Position numbers and translations under genes: made by a program
Notes under the pieces: model-generated
The model's database searches: none
The model's input: the letters and a program-made list of their open reading frames with translations, nothing else
Told to the model about the DNA's origin: nothing
Origin: Peptostreptococcus faecalis
Lineage (GTDB): Bacteria > Bacillota > Clostridia > Peptostreptococcales > Peptostreptococcaceae
Assembly (NCBI RefSeq): GCF_900240845.1
Contig: NZ_OERU01000003.1
Coordinates: forward strand, 42,301 to 106,300
Reading direction: 5' to 3'
Length of the DNA: 64,000 bases
In this document: positions 54,309 to 63,565 of the stretch, one piece after another
Numbering within the stretch: position 1 is the first letter of the stretch
Layout of the letters: every line of letters starts with the position of its first letter

Positions 54309-54323
54309 TAAATCATTCCTTTC

Positions 54324-57300
54324 TTATGAGACGGATTCAAAACTAGATAACCAATAATTATATTCGGTTCTAGACTTAACCCACTCACCATTTATTTTTA
54401 TATTTCGTGGTTTTCTTTCAATTCTATTTATTTTTATAAAATTGCTATTCCCTCTTGAAACAATTCCTTTTATATTTCCATTTGTTCTTAAAGTACTTCT
54501 TTTCCCATCTGATATATTTACCAAAGACACTTTATAACTCTCCACCTCATCTATTATATAAATAGCCTTATCGAAACTTTCTATGGGGGTAACTAACCCT
54601 GTATATTCAAATTCATTTTGAACCTTCTCTAAATCAGATATATCTTTATTGGGATAAGTTTCCATTATCATAGATATTAATTTCTTATTATTTATTTCTT
54701 TAAAAAGAGATGTCGTTTCTTTTGTAGAGCATTCCTTCAATATAGATAATTTAATTCCACAATCATTCTTTTTAATTTGTTTTGACTTAAAATACTTTTT
54801 ATATATTTCATAATATCTAAGTAAATATTTTATTTTTCCAAATTCTGAAAAGAAGTCTAATTTTATTAAAACTTCCATTTGTCTTTTATCTAAAGTTCCT
54901 TCTACTTCACTTAATAGATCGAAGAAGGTCAAGTCTTTATTTCTAAGCGAATATAAGAACTCCCCACTTTTTTGATTTAGATATTTTATGCTTTTAATAC
55001 CTTTATATATAGTGTTGGTTTCTCTGTCAAAGAAGTATTCTGACTTTGAATATCTGAATTTTGCTTTTTCTAGTTTTATTCCAAAATACTTAAGTTCATT
55101 TGTTAGCTTTGCTGTTCTTGTAATATCTTCTTCATATATATTTAAAGCTACTGAATAATATTCTAGAGGATAATGAGATTTTAAATACGCTCCATATAGA
55201 CTGTCGTACGCATAGCAAAGTGAATGGGATGAGTTAAAACTATACTTAGCTGAATCCTCAACTACTTGCCATGTTTCCTCAAATCCTTCTTCTTTACCAA
55301 CTTCTCTTATCCAACCCTCATGAAGTTTCTTTTTTAGTTTTTCCAACTCAGTTCCGTTTAATGTTTTTTTACTTATTTTTTTAAGTATGGTATATGAATC
55401 TGCTTCATCCACCCCTAACCAAATTAAATACTTCATTATAGATTCTTGATACATCATATAATGGAATGAGTCTTTTAGTATGTTATCTAATTCTTGTACG
55501 CCAGTAGTATAAGGCTTTCTTTGAATGAAATTCTCTAATAGTGATTTAAACCCTGGTCTTATCGCAGCCACGAATGCACATAATTCTGATACATTCTTAG
55601 GTTTATATCTTGAGACTAACTCCGTAGCATAATCTGAATCTGCTTGGTTTATTGTGCAAGTTAATCCATTTTCATATATTTTGAAAGTCTTCTCATCGAG
55701 CATTTTATCCAGTTCTTCCACTGTAGGGATATTGATTCCAGCTAACTTACAAGTATCTTCAATTATCTTTAGTACAGTAACAGCTAAGTAATCATTTTTT
55801 AAATATTTATATTTATCACAATCAGCACCGTCTAAATTACAACAGTAAATAGGATTACCTTCCTTGTCATTTTTTAACCGAACATAACCTAAATGTTTAT
55901 CTATTGGTTCAGTTCCTAGAATCATTGAACAAGGTGAAGGCGAAAGACCTTCTATGACACCTACAAATCTTTTACTATCTACTAAAGCATCGCCCCACTC
56001 AGGATTTTCTTCTTCTTCCTCTATTTTTTTCCAATCTTCTCTTTTTTCGAGGTCTTTAATATATTTTGCGAACTCATTGTAATCGTTATGTTCGTATCCC
56101 TTAGATTTACAATATAATCTAAAAGAACTTGATATTTGAAGAGTTTTATATACTATCAACCATCCACAATTGTCTTTTCCTATAATATCTTCACTTGCTT
56201 TAATTAACGCACTTTGATTAGAAGTATTTATATCTATATCCGGCAAGGATCTAGAATCGAGTATTCTACTTATACTCATGAATCTAGTCGGGTAAAGAGT
56301 AACGGGTGATTTAAGTCTATCTATATCAGTTAATTTTAATAATTTATTTATATAGAAGGAAGGCGCAGACCCCCTACCTGTTTTAGTTACATAGCAACCA
56401 TATTTAGAACGTGCATGTTCTGTAATTTTGTTTGTAAGCAAGAAGTATTCTTCCATATTAGTTTTCTCTACTATTTCAACTTCATCTCTTATAGCTTTTA
56501 GATACTCATTATTTCTACCAATAACATCTGATTTTTTCTTTTCTTCTAACCATGTTTCATTCATGAGGGTTTTTAATTCTTTATTTGGGTTATTAGAAAT
56601 TTTAGGCATTTTTATTTCTTTATTATAAATTGTTATTTCTTCACATTTATTAAAAATCAAGGTATTCTTTAAAGCTTTTATTATTTCACTTTTACTAAAA
56701 ACACCTTGTTCTTCATATCTATTTAATATAGTTTTAACATTAGGAAAATCTAATATAAATCCTTCTTCCTCTGGATAATAGATTCCTTTGCCCTTCAAAA
56801 ATAAATCTCTATATTCTAAATCTTCCGGGTGAATGTAATGTGAGTCATTAGCATGGATTAAATTTATCCCATACTTATTAGCCATAGTTTTTATGAACTC
56901 ATTATGTTTAACTTGTTTATCGTTGGTGTGTGCTTGTATTTCTAAGAAAAAATGTTCCTTAAAATAGTCCTTAAACCACCTTATAAATTCTTCAGACTTA
57001 TCGTTCCATAACGCACCTATACCTGCAACACACGCTGATGTGACTACAACGTCTTTTGGATTTATTATTTTTTCTATCATTCTAAAATCTATTCTAGGTT
57101 TATAGTAAAATCCATTCTTATTAGCTTGAGTCATAAGGAAGTTAATTTGTTCAACTCCTTTGTTGTTCAATGCGACTAAAACTATATGGTAATTACTTCT
57201 GTCTTTTTCATTAGCATCTTCAACAAAATAAGCTTCACAACCCATTACCATTTTTATTTTTCTATCTTCTGATAAATCCTTGTTATACTTTTCTATAATA

Positions 57301-57464
57301 TTTAAAGTCTTAAAAGGTGAACCTTGATATCCATGTTCCGTTGTAAAATAATGAGTATGCCCTAACTCAATCATTCTTTCTATGTAATCTTCTATTTTTG
57401 TGATAGAGTCTATCGTTGACATATTTGAGTAATGAGTATGTTTATGATAATTGTGGTAAATCAT
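54324..57464 (-). CDS. dnaE: DNA polymerase III alpha subunit (DnaE-type)
   Basis: 1046 residues, slightly shorter than bacterial DnaE. N-terminal PHP domain: NYHKHTHYSN, TTEHGY, MGCEAYF, SACVAG, IHANDSHY. The polymerase core has GRGSAPSF and LPDIDINTS with both catalytic Asp; FVAAIRPG and SFNSSHSLCYAYDS follow. The C-terminus has little trace of the beta-clamp or tau regions. A phage-coded replicative polymerase indicates a large, replication-autonomous genome. Confidence 0.93.
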   Translation of the reverse strand: MIYHNYHKHTHYSNMSTIDSITKIEDYIERMIELGHTHYFTTEHGYQGSPFKTLNIIEKYNKDLSEDRKIKMVMGCEAYFVEDANEKDRSNYHIVLVALNNKGVEQINFLMTQANKNGFYYKPRIDFRMIEKIINPKDVVVTSACVAGIGALWNDKSEEFIRWFKDYFKEHFFLEIQAHTNDKQVKHNEFIKTMANKYGINLIHANDSHYIHPEDLEYRDLFLKGKGIYYPEEEGFILDFPNVKTILNRYEEQGVFSKSEIIKALKNTLIFNKCEEITIYNKEIKMPKISNNPNKELKTLMNETWLEEKKKSDVIGRNNEYLKAIRDEVEIVEKTNMEEYFLLTNKITEHARSKYGCYVTKTGRGSAPSFYINKLLKLTDIDRLKSPVTLYPTRFMSISRILDSRSLPDIDINTSNQSALIKASEDIIGKDNCGWLIVYKTLQISSSFRLYCKSKGYEHNDYNEFAKYIKDLEKREDWKKIEEEEENPEWGDALVDSKRFVGVIEGLSPSPCSMILGTEPIDKHLGYVRLKNDKEGNPIYCCNLDGADCDKYKYLKNDYLAVTVLKIIEDTCKLAGINIPTVEELDKMLDEKTFKIYENGLTCTINQADSDYATELVSRYKPKNVSELCAFVAAIRPGFKSLLENFIQRKPYTTGVQELDNILKDSFHYMMYQESIMKYLIWLGVDEADSYTILKKISKKTLNGTELEKLKKKLHEGWIREVGKEEGFEETWQVVEDSAKYSFNSSHSLCYAYDSLYGAYLKSHYPLEYYSVALNIYEEDITRTAKLTNELKYFGIKLEKAKFRYSKSEYFFDRETNTIYKGIKSIKYLNQKSGEFLYSLRNKDLTFFDLLSEVEGTLDKRQMEVLIKLDFFSEFGKIKYLLRYYEIYKKYFKSKQIKKNDCGIKLSILKECSTKETTSLFKEINNKKLISMIMETYPNKDISDLEKVQNEFEYTGLVTPIESFDKAIYIIDEVESYKVSLVNISDGKRSTLRTNGNIKGIVSRGNSNFIKINRIERKPRNIKINGEWVKSRTEYNYWLSSFESVS

Positions 57465-57529
57465 TTCATCTTCATTTATTTGTATCTTAATTCAGTTCAC
57501 CTACTTTCTTCTTATACAGTTGTATCTCC

Positions 57530-57988
57530 TTAATTCCCAGTAGAACCAAAACCACTGGTTCTTGCTGTCTCTAAATTTTCCTCATCATCAACTGTAAGAT
57601 AATTCATAAATATACCTTGGAATACCCTTTCACCTGCTGATATCCTCACAGTTTTATCAGACAAGTTTCTCAACTTAAATCCAATATTTCCATCATTATC
57701 TTCATTTTCATAATAATCACTATCTATAACACCTGTAGTGTTTGCAAGCACTAGGTTCTGTTTAATTCCCAATGAACTTCTTATATGTAGTAATAAAACC
57801 TCGTTTTTATTCATGCAGGCCTTTACGTCAGTAAATATCAGTTCTGAAGTGCCATAGGGTTCTATTTCTATATCTACTGGTGTACAAAAATCATAGCCAG
57901 CTGAATAGTTTGTCCCTCTCTTAGGAAGTCTTATTTTTGTGTTTTTATTTTTTCTTTTATTATCTTTTACTATTTCAAATTTCCTCAT
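57530..57988 (-). CDS. dut: dUTPase
   Basis: 152 residues. All five trimeric dUTPase motifs: SAGYDF, RSSLGI, TGVIDSDY, RISAGERVFQGIF, RTSGFGSTGN. Keeps uracil out of phage DNA and makes dUMP. Starts just after the RtcB gene stop. Confidence 0.94.
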   Translation of the reverse strand: MRKFEIVKDNKRKNKNTKIRLPKRGTNYSAGYDFCTPVDIEIEPYGTSELIFTDVKACMNKNEVLLLHIRSSLGIKQNLVLANTTGVIDSDYYENEDNDGNIGFKLRNLSDKTVRISAGERVFQGIFMNYLTVDDEENLETARTSGFGSTGN

Positions 57989-57997
57989 TCATTCTCC

Positions 57998-59191
57998 TTA
58001 TGCTTTAAAGTTATATATTGGTTTAATATGCTTTAAAATATTAACTGTATCTCCTATATTTGATATTATTTCTTCCTTATTTTTATATGCAAAAGGTGCT
58101 TCGTCTAGAGTTGATTCCTTTACAGAGGTTGTATATATTCCTCTCATAGATTCTTCAAAATCACTCAATTTAATGATTTCTTTAGCTTGAGTTCTACTTA
58201 GGGTTCTGCCTGCACCATGTGGTGCTGATTCATTCCAATTATTATTTCCTTTTCCAATACAGATTAAAGAACCATCTCTCATGTTAAGTGGAATGATTAC
58301 TTTCTCATTTCTCTTTGCTGAGATAGCACCTTTTCTCACCATATTTGTCTCTGGGTCTATATAGTTATGTACGGTCTGCCAAATATTTTTAGGTACAAGA
58401 TTAAGTTCTTCTAAAATTGTATTTAACATAGTCTCTCTATTTTTAACTGCATATTCTTGACATATCTTCATGTCATGTAAATAATCATACGCAGTTTCCC
58501 CAGATAGATAAGATAACTCTTTAGGTGTTTTTAATGTATTTTCTTTAAGTTGCTGTATATTCTTTTTTATTTCATACGCTTCCCATTTAGGACTATTTTC
58601 TTCAATCTTTTTTGAAACATATTCTCTTTGTTTAGTCTTTATGTTCTGCATATGTTCTATTGCTTTTTTTTGATAATATTTAGCAACTTGATTTCCAATA
58701 TGTCTACTTCCAGAGTGAATCACTAGGTATATATTGTCTTCATCGTCTTTATTTACCTCAATGAAATGATTACCCCCACCCAATGTTCCTATTGATAGCT
58801 TTGAACGTCCTATATCTACGTGTTCTTTGCAAATTAAATCCTCTATCCTATTAAATTTCCTTTTAGGTTTTAAATGTACATTTGTTCCAAAAGGTATTTT
58901 TTTTCTAATAATATCATCTAATTCCTTTAAGTCAATTTCAACCTTCCCTAATTCAGCAACAGCAAGTCCACACCCAATGTCTACTCCTACTAGATTGGGG
59001 ATAGCTATGTCTTTGAAATTAGCTGTAAATCCAATAACACACCCTTTACCAGCATGGCAATCTGGCATTATTTTAATACTAACATCTTTGCTAAAAGGTT
59101 GATTCAACAGTGTTATAATTTGTTTTATCGTCTCGTTATCAATGTTATCTGTAAATACTTCAGCTGTATTGTACTTCCCTACTAAATGCAT
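57998..59191 (-). CDS. rtcB: RtcB-type RNA ligase
   Basis: 397 residues from ATG 59191 behind AAGGAG; a longer frame from 59242 overlaps the upstream gene. MPDCHAGKGCVIGF, GVDIGCGLAV (metal-binding Cys), LGTLGGGNHFIEV, HSGSRHIG and PHGAGRTLSR (guanylylated His region) are intact. RtcB joins 2',3'-cyclic phosphate ends to 5'-OH ends. In phages, RNA ligases typically repair tRNAs cut by host abortive-infection nucleases; that is inference here. Confidence 0.93.
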   Translation of the reverse strand: MHLVGKYNTAEVFTDNIDNETIKQIITLLNQPFSKDVSIKIMPDCHAGKGCVIGFTANFKDIAIPNLVGVDIGCGLAVAELGKVEIDLKELDDIIRKKIPFGTNVHLKPKRKFNRIEDLICKEHVDIGRSKLSIGTLGGGNHFIEVNKDDEDNIYLVIHSGSRHIGNQVAKYYQKKAIEHMQNIKTKQREYVSKKIEENSPKWEAYEIKKNIQQLKENTLKTPKELSYLSGETAYDYLHDMKICQEYAVKNRETMLNTILEELNLVPKNIWQTVHNYIDPETNMVRKGAISAKRNEKVIIPLNMRDGSLICIGKGNNNWNESAPHGAGRTLSRTQAKEIIKLSDFEESMRGIYTTSVKESTLDEAPFAYKNKEEIISNIGDTVNILKHIKPIYNFKA

Positions 59192-59192
59192 T

Positions 59193-59534
59193 TTATTCTC
59201 CTTTTTTGAACTTATCTGCCATTGCAACTTTATATGTTTCATAATCTTCCTTTAACTCATTAATAGTTACATCAGGATTTATCTTTATTAATTTCTTTAC
59301 TTCTTTTATTTTTTTATCTAACTCCTCCATTGTCGCTGAAGGTTTAGTTTTTAAATGATGTCTTGCCAACCCATCCAGTAATCCACTTAATGTTCTGTAA
59401 TATCCCAAAACATCAAAATAATGGTCTTCCTTTTCAAAGAAGTTGTTGCTCTTTGGTTTAGCTTTAGACTTTTTAACCAATATGAAATTGTGGCTATCTA
59501 TATCGATTAAATAGTTTTTACCTAGTTCTACCAT
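59193..59534 (-). CDS. Hypothetical phage protein (DUF5405-like pattern)
   Basis: 113 residues; beta N-terminus (KNYLIDIDSHNFILVKKS) and helical C-terminus with GYYRTLSGLLDGLARHHL. Overlaps the nuclease stop region and abuts rtcB. Resembles small phage proteins with GYY..L..AL..L motif; no function known. Confidence 0.55.
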   Translation of the reverse strand: MVELGKNYLIDIDSHNFILVKKSKAKPKSNNFFEKEDHYFDVLGYYRTLSGLLDGLARHHLKTKPSATMEELDKKIKEVKKLIKINPDVTINELKEDYETYKVAMADKFKKGE

Positions 59535-60351
59535 AATGTTTTTTTGCTCCTATCTTTTCCCTAGCTGTTGGACATATATCTAGATTACTGCATAGATTCT
59601 CACAGAAAAATATATTAACGTTTGGTTTCCAATCTTTTTCTATCCTAGGATCTTTTTCTTTTATGGACTCATATATTTCCTTTACAAAATCTTTAGCCTT
59701 CTGTATATTCTCCTCATTGAACTTAACTTTAACTAATCCTTTTTTATCTTGATTCTCCACTGTATTTCTTTCTTTTAGTGTTCCTCTTTCATTTTTAGTA
59801 TATTTACACATGTCGAAATATAGGTTTCTAACTTCTAATTCTGGATATTTTTCCTGTAAAGCTAGTCCGTAGATTATCAACTGTATCTTTTTTTCCTCTA
59901 ATTCTTTTTTAGAAAACTTTGAAGATGACTTGTAGTCATATATATCTATATATTTGCCATTTATAGTATATAGGTCTATATATCCTCTCATCATTACATG
60001 AGATACTTTTACCTCAAAATATTCTTCTATTTTGAATTCATCGGCATCTATTTTGTTGTAATTACTAAAATATAGCAAATTACATTCTTTAAAGTTCTTC
60101 TTTGAATTAGGCGTAGGAAACTTATAATCTAATATTTCTGTACTATCTAATGCATCCAAGAATTTTTTTTGTGCATCTTCTTTAGTAATATTTTCTTGTT
60201 GAAGTTCTTCTAGTAATCCATGTATCGTAGAACCCATAAATGAATATACATTATCTTTCCTTTCTGCATCTTTAATATACGTTAGATAATATGCATAAGG
60301 ACAAGTTTTAAATGTCGTTAATTTACTATAACTAAATAACTCTCTCTCTAT
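59518..60351 (-). CDS. PD-(D/E)XK nuclease, RecB/Cas4-like, AUA start
   Basis: 277 residues from ATA 60351 (or ATC 60354). The conserved N-terminus LFSYSKLTTFKTCPYAYYL lies entirely upstream of the first ATG (60237), so a canonical start would remove the first Cys. Then GSTIHGLLEE, RGYIDLYTI, IYDYKSSSK (catalytic Asp and Lys) and C-terminal FFCENLCSNLDICP. The Cys set suggests a 4Fe-4S cluster as in Cas4/AddB-type exonucleases. Likely a recombination or DNA-end-processing nuclease next to the primase and helicase. Confidence 0.85.
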   Translation of the reverse strand: MERELFSYSKLTTFKTCPYAYYLTYIKDAERKDNVYSFMGSTIHGLLEELQQENITKEDAQKKFLDALDSTEILDYKFPTPNSKKNFKECNLLYFSNYNKIDADEFKIEEYFEVKVSHVMMRGYIDLYTINGKYIDIYDYKSSSKFSKKELEEKKIQLIIYGLALQEKYPELEVRNLYFDMCKYTKNERGTLKERNTVENQDKKGLVKVKFNEENIQKAKDFVKEIYESIKEKDPRIEKDWKPNVNIFFCENLCSNLDICPTAREKIGAKKHYGRTR

Positions 60352-60358
60352 GATGTCC

Positions 60359-60565
60359 CTACTCTCTTTCTATATTTGTAATTCCACCCAATTGAGTTAT
60401 ATTTACTTCCTCGAACTCAATCGTTGCATTTTCTATTAAAAAATTTCTTTTTTCTGAAGTGTTCATGTTTTCCCATTTTTCTTCTTCTATTTCAGCTTGG
60501 CAATAACCGTATATATCAGCTTTTATATTTGCCAAATCGCCATAAACCGTAATTTTTTTTGTCAT
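60359..60565 (-). CDS. Small hypothetical protein
   Basis: 68 residues from ATG 60565 (ATG at 60610 lies inside the primase gene). TKKITVYGDLANIKADIYGY and a Glu-rich helix. Its stop overlaps the ribosome-binding region of the nuclease gene. Not recognised. Confidence 0.55.
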   Translation of the reverse strand: MTKKITVYGDLANIKADIYGYCQAEIEEEKWENMNTSEKRNFLIENATIEFEEVNITQLGGITNIERE

Positions 60566-60567
60566 AA

Positions 60568-61572
60568 TTAATTTATAATTTCGCAACAGTTGTCTTTTAA
60601 TTTCTCCCAAACTTCCAATCCATTATCTGTTGGCGAATCTTTACTACCTTCCTTTAAATATAAATTTTCTCTATCTATCATTATCTTTATTTTAATATTC
60701 ATTCTTTCAGTAAACATAGCTAATTTATTAGCATTTCTCAGAATAACTTCTTCATCAACACCTTCATCAAAACAAATTGTCACACTTTTTGGTGTAAGTT
60801 TCGCTATTTCTTTGCATTGTTCCGTTGAAATCATAGACCCGGATAAAGCTAATGCATTATTATATCCCATAGAATCTAATTGCATCACAAATTTTTCAGC
60901 CTCACCAATATAAATATTTTCAGCACAATATAATTCATTATAATTATTTGAATATCCGTACAGAATATTGCTCTTTTTAAAAGGGATTAATGGCAAGTAT
61001 TTGTATTTTTTATACTCTTCACCATTTCTATTTAGCCTCCCAATTATTCCACATAACTCTCCTTCTGGTGTCCTATGTGGTATAGTTATCCTATTTGTTT
61101 CTTCATCATAGCCTATGTCGAATTTTCGTTGTGTTTCTATACTAATTCCATCTTTTAGAAATTTTGTATTCCAATAATTAGAATACTGTTCTAATATTTC
61201 TTCATCATATACATTTATTTCTATTTTTTCCTTGAATACAATTCCTTCAAAAACTCTAGATACACTCTCATTATTATATTTTTTTAAAAAATCTACTTTT
61301 ATATCTAAGAGTTTCTTTATGTCACTTATGATGTTTGAAAATCTAATGTTTTTATGTTTACTTATTAAAGTGAATATGTCCCCTTTTATGGATCTTGAAA
61401 AATCTATCGCACCTAAACGTTCGTCTAAATATATTACAATCGCTCTAGGGTTAGATTTTTCTTTCAATCCACATCTAATTTCTTTTCCTTCTTTTTTTAT
61501 ATTGAAGTAATTGTAGAACTCCAATACCTTTATTATGTTATCATCTTGAAGTAATGTTTCCTTAATTTGCAT
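60568..61572 (-). CDS. DNA primase (TOPRIM-containing)
   Basis: 334 residues, overlapping the helicase stop by 11 bases. N-terminal region corresponds to the zinc-finger part of DnaG-type primases but lacks a clear CHC2 motif (IRCGLKEKSNPRAIVIYL). The core YNYWNTKFLKDGIS, ITIPHRTPEGELCGIIGRL matches the catalytic N-domain, and the TOPRIM motif is IYIGEAEKFVMQLDSMG then CFDEGVDEE. Makes primers with the adjacent helicase. Confidence 0.85.
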   Translation of the reverse strand: MQIKETLLQDDNIIKVLEFYNYFNIKKEGKEIRCGLKEKSNPRAIVIYLDERLGAIDFSRSIKGDIFTLISKHKNIRFSNIISDIKKLLDIKVDFLKKYNNESVSRVFEGIVFKEKIEINVYDEEILEQYSNYWNTKFLKDGISIETQRKFDIGYDEETNRITIPHRTPEGELCGIIGRLNRNGEEYKKYKYLPLIPFKKSNILYGYSNNYNELYCAENIYIGEAEKFVMQLDSMGYNNALALSGSMISTEQCKEIAKLTPKSVTICFDEGVDEEVILRNANKLAMFTERMNIKIKIMIDRENLYLKEGSKDSPTDNGLEVWEKLKDNCCEIIN

Positions 61573-63142
61573 TTATATTTTTTCTTTGAGGTTTGCAGAG
61601 ACAAACTTCTCTTAATGTTCCGTTATCTCCCTCAGCTTCTAAAATTACTGCATAATTACCCTGGTGAGAGTTTTTCCCTTCTCTTAATTTGTCTAAGAAT
61701 AGAACTTTATAATTCTTATTTGGATCTAAGTAATATGGGTCGGAGTTATAAACCTCTATTCCTTTCTCATTTACTTCTTTTCTTGCTGTATATGGATTGC
61801 AATAGTATTTTTTATTATCTTCTTGCATTTCTTCTTCATATATATCTCTTATTAAGAATAAGTTTTGACATACTTCTTTAACCTGTTTTGAATTAGATAA
61901 AGCATTTTCATCTAAAAATAATCTACCTTTTGTATGTGGAGCACACTGCATTGTCGCAAACACCTTAACATTGCTAGATTCATATTTATTTGCAAAATCG
62001 GCTAATCTTCTAGAGTCTTCTATTAATCCTATCCAAGCACTTTCTCTCTTGTTGTCGAAATCCATTTTAAATGTGTCATATATAAAAAAAGTACATCCAT
62101 GTTTTAAATGATATTCTCTGAATTTCTTTTCTACGTATTCCATTTTTGCTGTTGGTAAAGCTATGAAGTGTATTTTCCCTTTATACTCTTCATCCCAAAT
62201 TTTTCTAGCCTTTTCAAGCATTTCAATATCTTTATCTGTTAATGCAGACCTACCTTCTTTAAGTTTTTTCTTATTTATATTTTTATATTTCAACTTTTCA
62301 TGTAAAGTCCACATTAAGAAATTATCTAAGAATGGTTTAACACTCTGTTCATTGGAACATATAACTACTTTTTCACCTCTATAGACCATAGCCATAGTCA
62401 GTGGTACAACTAACATAGATTTTCCTACACTTGAGTATCCTGCTAAAACAGAAAATGAACCTTCTATTAATCCGTTAGCCTCATAACTAGTTTTAGGAAA
62501 AGCAATTATATCATTCCCATTTATATCTATCCCACTTATGTCAAAGTGTGTTCCTGTTTCTTGACCTGAAAGTGTACTTTCTATATATTCTTCTGTAAAG
62601 TCAATTACAGTCTCTTTTATTCCTTTATCTATATCAACTATTCCAAAATTATTTACATGATACTCATAAAATTCCTTAATTTCTTGAGAACTCATTTTTT
62701 TAAAAAACTCAAATGGAACTATTTTTGTTCCCTCAAAATCATATTCCTTAAAAAGATCCATCCCCATATCACATAAGGTAAGGTATATATCATTCTTACA
62801 TATCTTATCTATATAATTTAAAAAATTTTGAGTATTTGCAATATCTTCATAGTTTGATAAAACTCTCCACACTTCATTATCTAGAAAATAAGTTCTTTCT
62901 TCCTCTGAAAGTCTACCTTTAACTTCTAATTGGGTGGCAGAGTTATAATTTTCTTTTTTTAATTGTTTCGCTATTCTCCACAAAATGCTATACTCTATCG
63001 ACTTAAAATAAGAGTCCGGTATAGTATAGTCATCGAGCAATGTCAAATCTTTAAATATGCAACATATTGCTTGAGTCTCTGGGAATTCTCTTTCCATTAA
63101 TATCTTTATTGGGTATTTACTTTTTAAACCTTCACTAAATAT
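61562..63142 (-). CDS. DnaB-like replicative helicase, AUA start
   Basis: 526 residues from ATA 63142, exactly six bases behind GGAGGG (63154-63149). The first ATG (63097) has no SD. RecA-type core: Walker A GYSSVGKS, NEQSVKPF, Walker B FIYDTFKMD, MQCAPHTKGR, and RDIYEEEMQ. The N-terminal DnaB-N-like helical region is 1-160. Unwinds the phage replication fork; neighbours are the primase and a charged small protein that overlaps its start. Confidence 0.87.
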   Translation of the reverse strand: MFSEGLKSKYPIKILMEREFPETQAICCIFKDLTLLDDYTIPDSYFKSIEYSILWRIAKQLKKENYNSATQLEVKGRLSEEERTYFLDNEVWRVLSNYEDIANTQNFLNYIDKICKNDIYLTLCDMGMDLFKEYDFEGTKIVPFEFFKKMSSQEIKEFYEYHVNNFGIVDIDKGIKETVIDFTEEYIESTLSGQETGTHFDISGIDINGNDIIAFPKTSYEANGLIEGSFSVLAGYSSVGKSMLVVPLTMAMVYRGEKVVICSNEQSVKPFLDNFLMWTLHEKLKYKNINKKKLKEGRSALTDKDIEMLEKARKIWDEEYKGKIHFIALPTAKMEYVEKKFREYHLKHGCTFFIYDTFKMDFDNKRESAWIGLIEDSRRLADFANKYESSNVKVFATMQCAPHTKGRLFLDENALSNSKQVKEVCQNLFLIRDIYEEEMQEDNKKYYCNPYTARKEVNEKGIEVYNSDPYYLDPNKNYKVLFLDKLREGKNSHQGNYAVILEAEGDNGTLREVCLCKPQRKNINAN

Positions 63143-63497
63143 TTTTTTCCCTCCATTCTTTTAATGTGTCAAATATCGTCTTCTTTTTTTTAAGAGTTTT
63201 TTTATTAATTCCTCCTAAAAAACTATTTGGTATGTATAAATTTTTGTCTGTTTTTATAATTTCTTTCTTTTTTTTAATTAATTCCATCACATAATAATGT
63301 AATTTTTCTTGATTCTTCTTTATGTTTGGCATTAATAATATAATGTCAAAAGAATATTTTTCTATTATTTCTTCAATTTGTTTTAAAGTGAGTTCTTCTT
63401 TTAGGATTTCCAATTCATGTTCCCAATCGTACTTACTAATTCTTTTAATATCTAACTCACTAAGTATTTTCATTTTTACCTTTTCTTCATTTATCAA
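63135..63497 (-). CDS. Hypothetical protein upstream of the helicase (possible helicase-loader position)
   Basis: 120 residues from TTG 63497, five bases after AAAGGAG; an upstream TTG (63515) has no SD. Basic and helical with KKKK runs in the C-terminus. Its last codons overlap the helicase start. Place suggests a replication accessory (loader-like) role, not proven. Confidence 0.5.
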   Translation of the reverse strand: MINEEKVKMKILSELDIKRISKYDWEHELEILKEELTLKQIEEIIEKYSFDIILLMPNIKKNQEKLHYYVMELIKKKKEIIKTDKNLYIPNSFLGGINKKTLKKKKTIFDTLKEWREKNI

Positions 63498-63565
63498 TTT
63501 ATTCTCCTTTTGCAAGGTACATAAGGGGGGTACCCCCTTAGTTTTGCAAAAAAATATTGGATTTA

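Noticed and set aside
63525..63537. GGGGGTACCCCC palindrome as an origin or terminator
   Set aside because: Short palindrome without T run or repeats; no further support.
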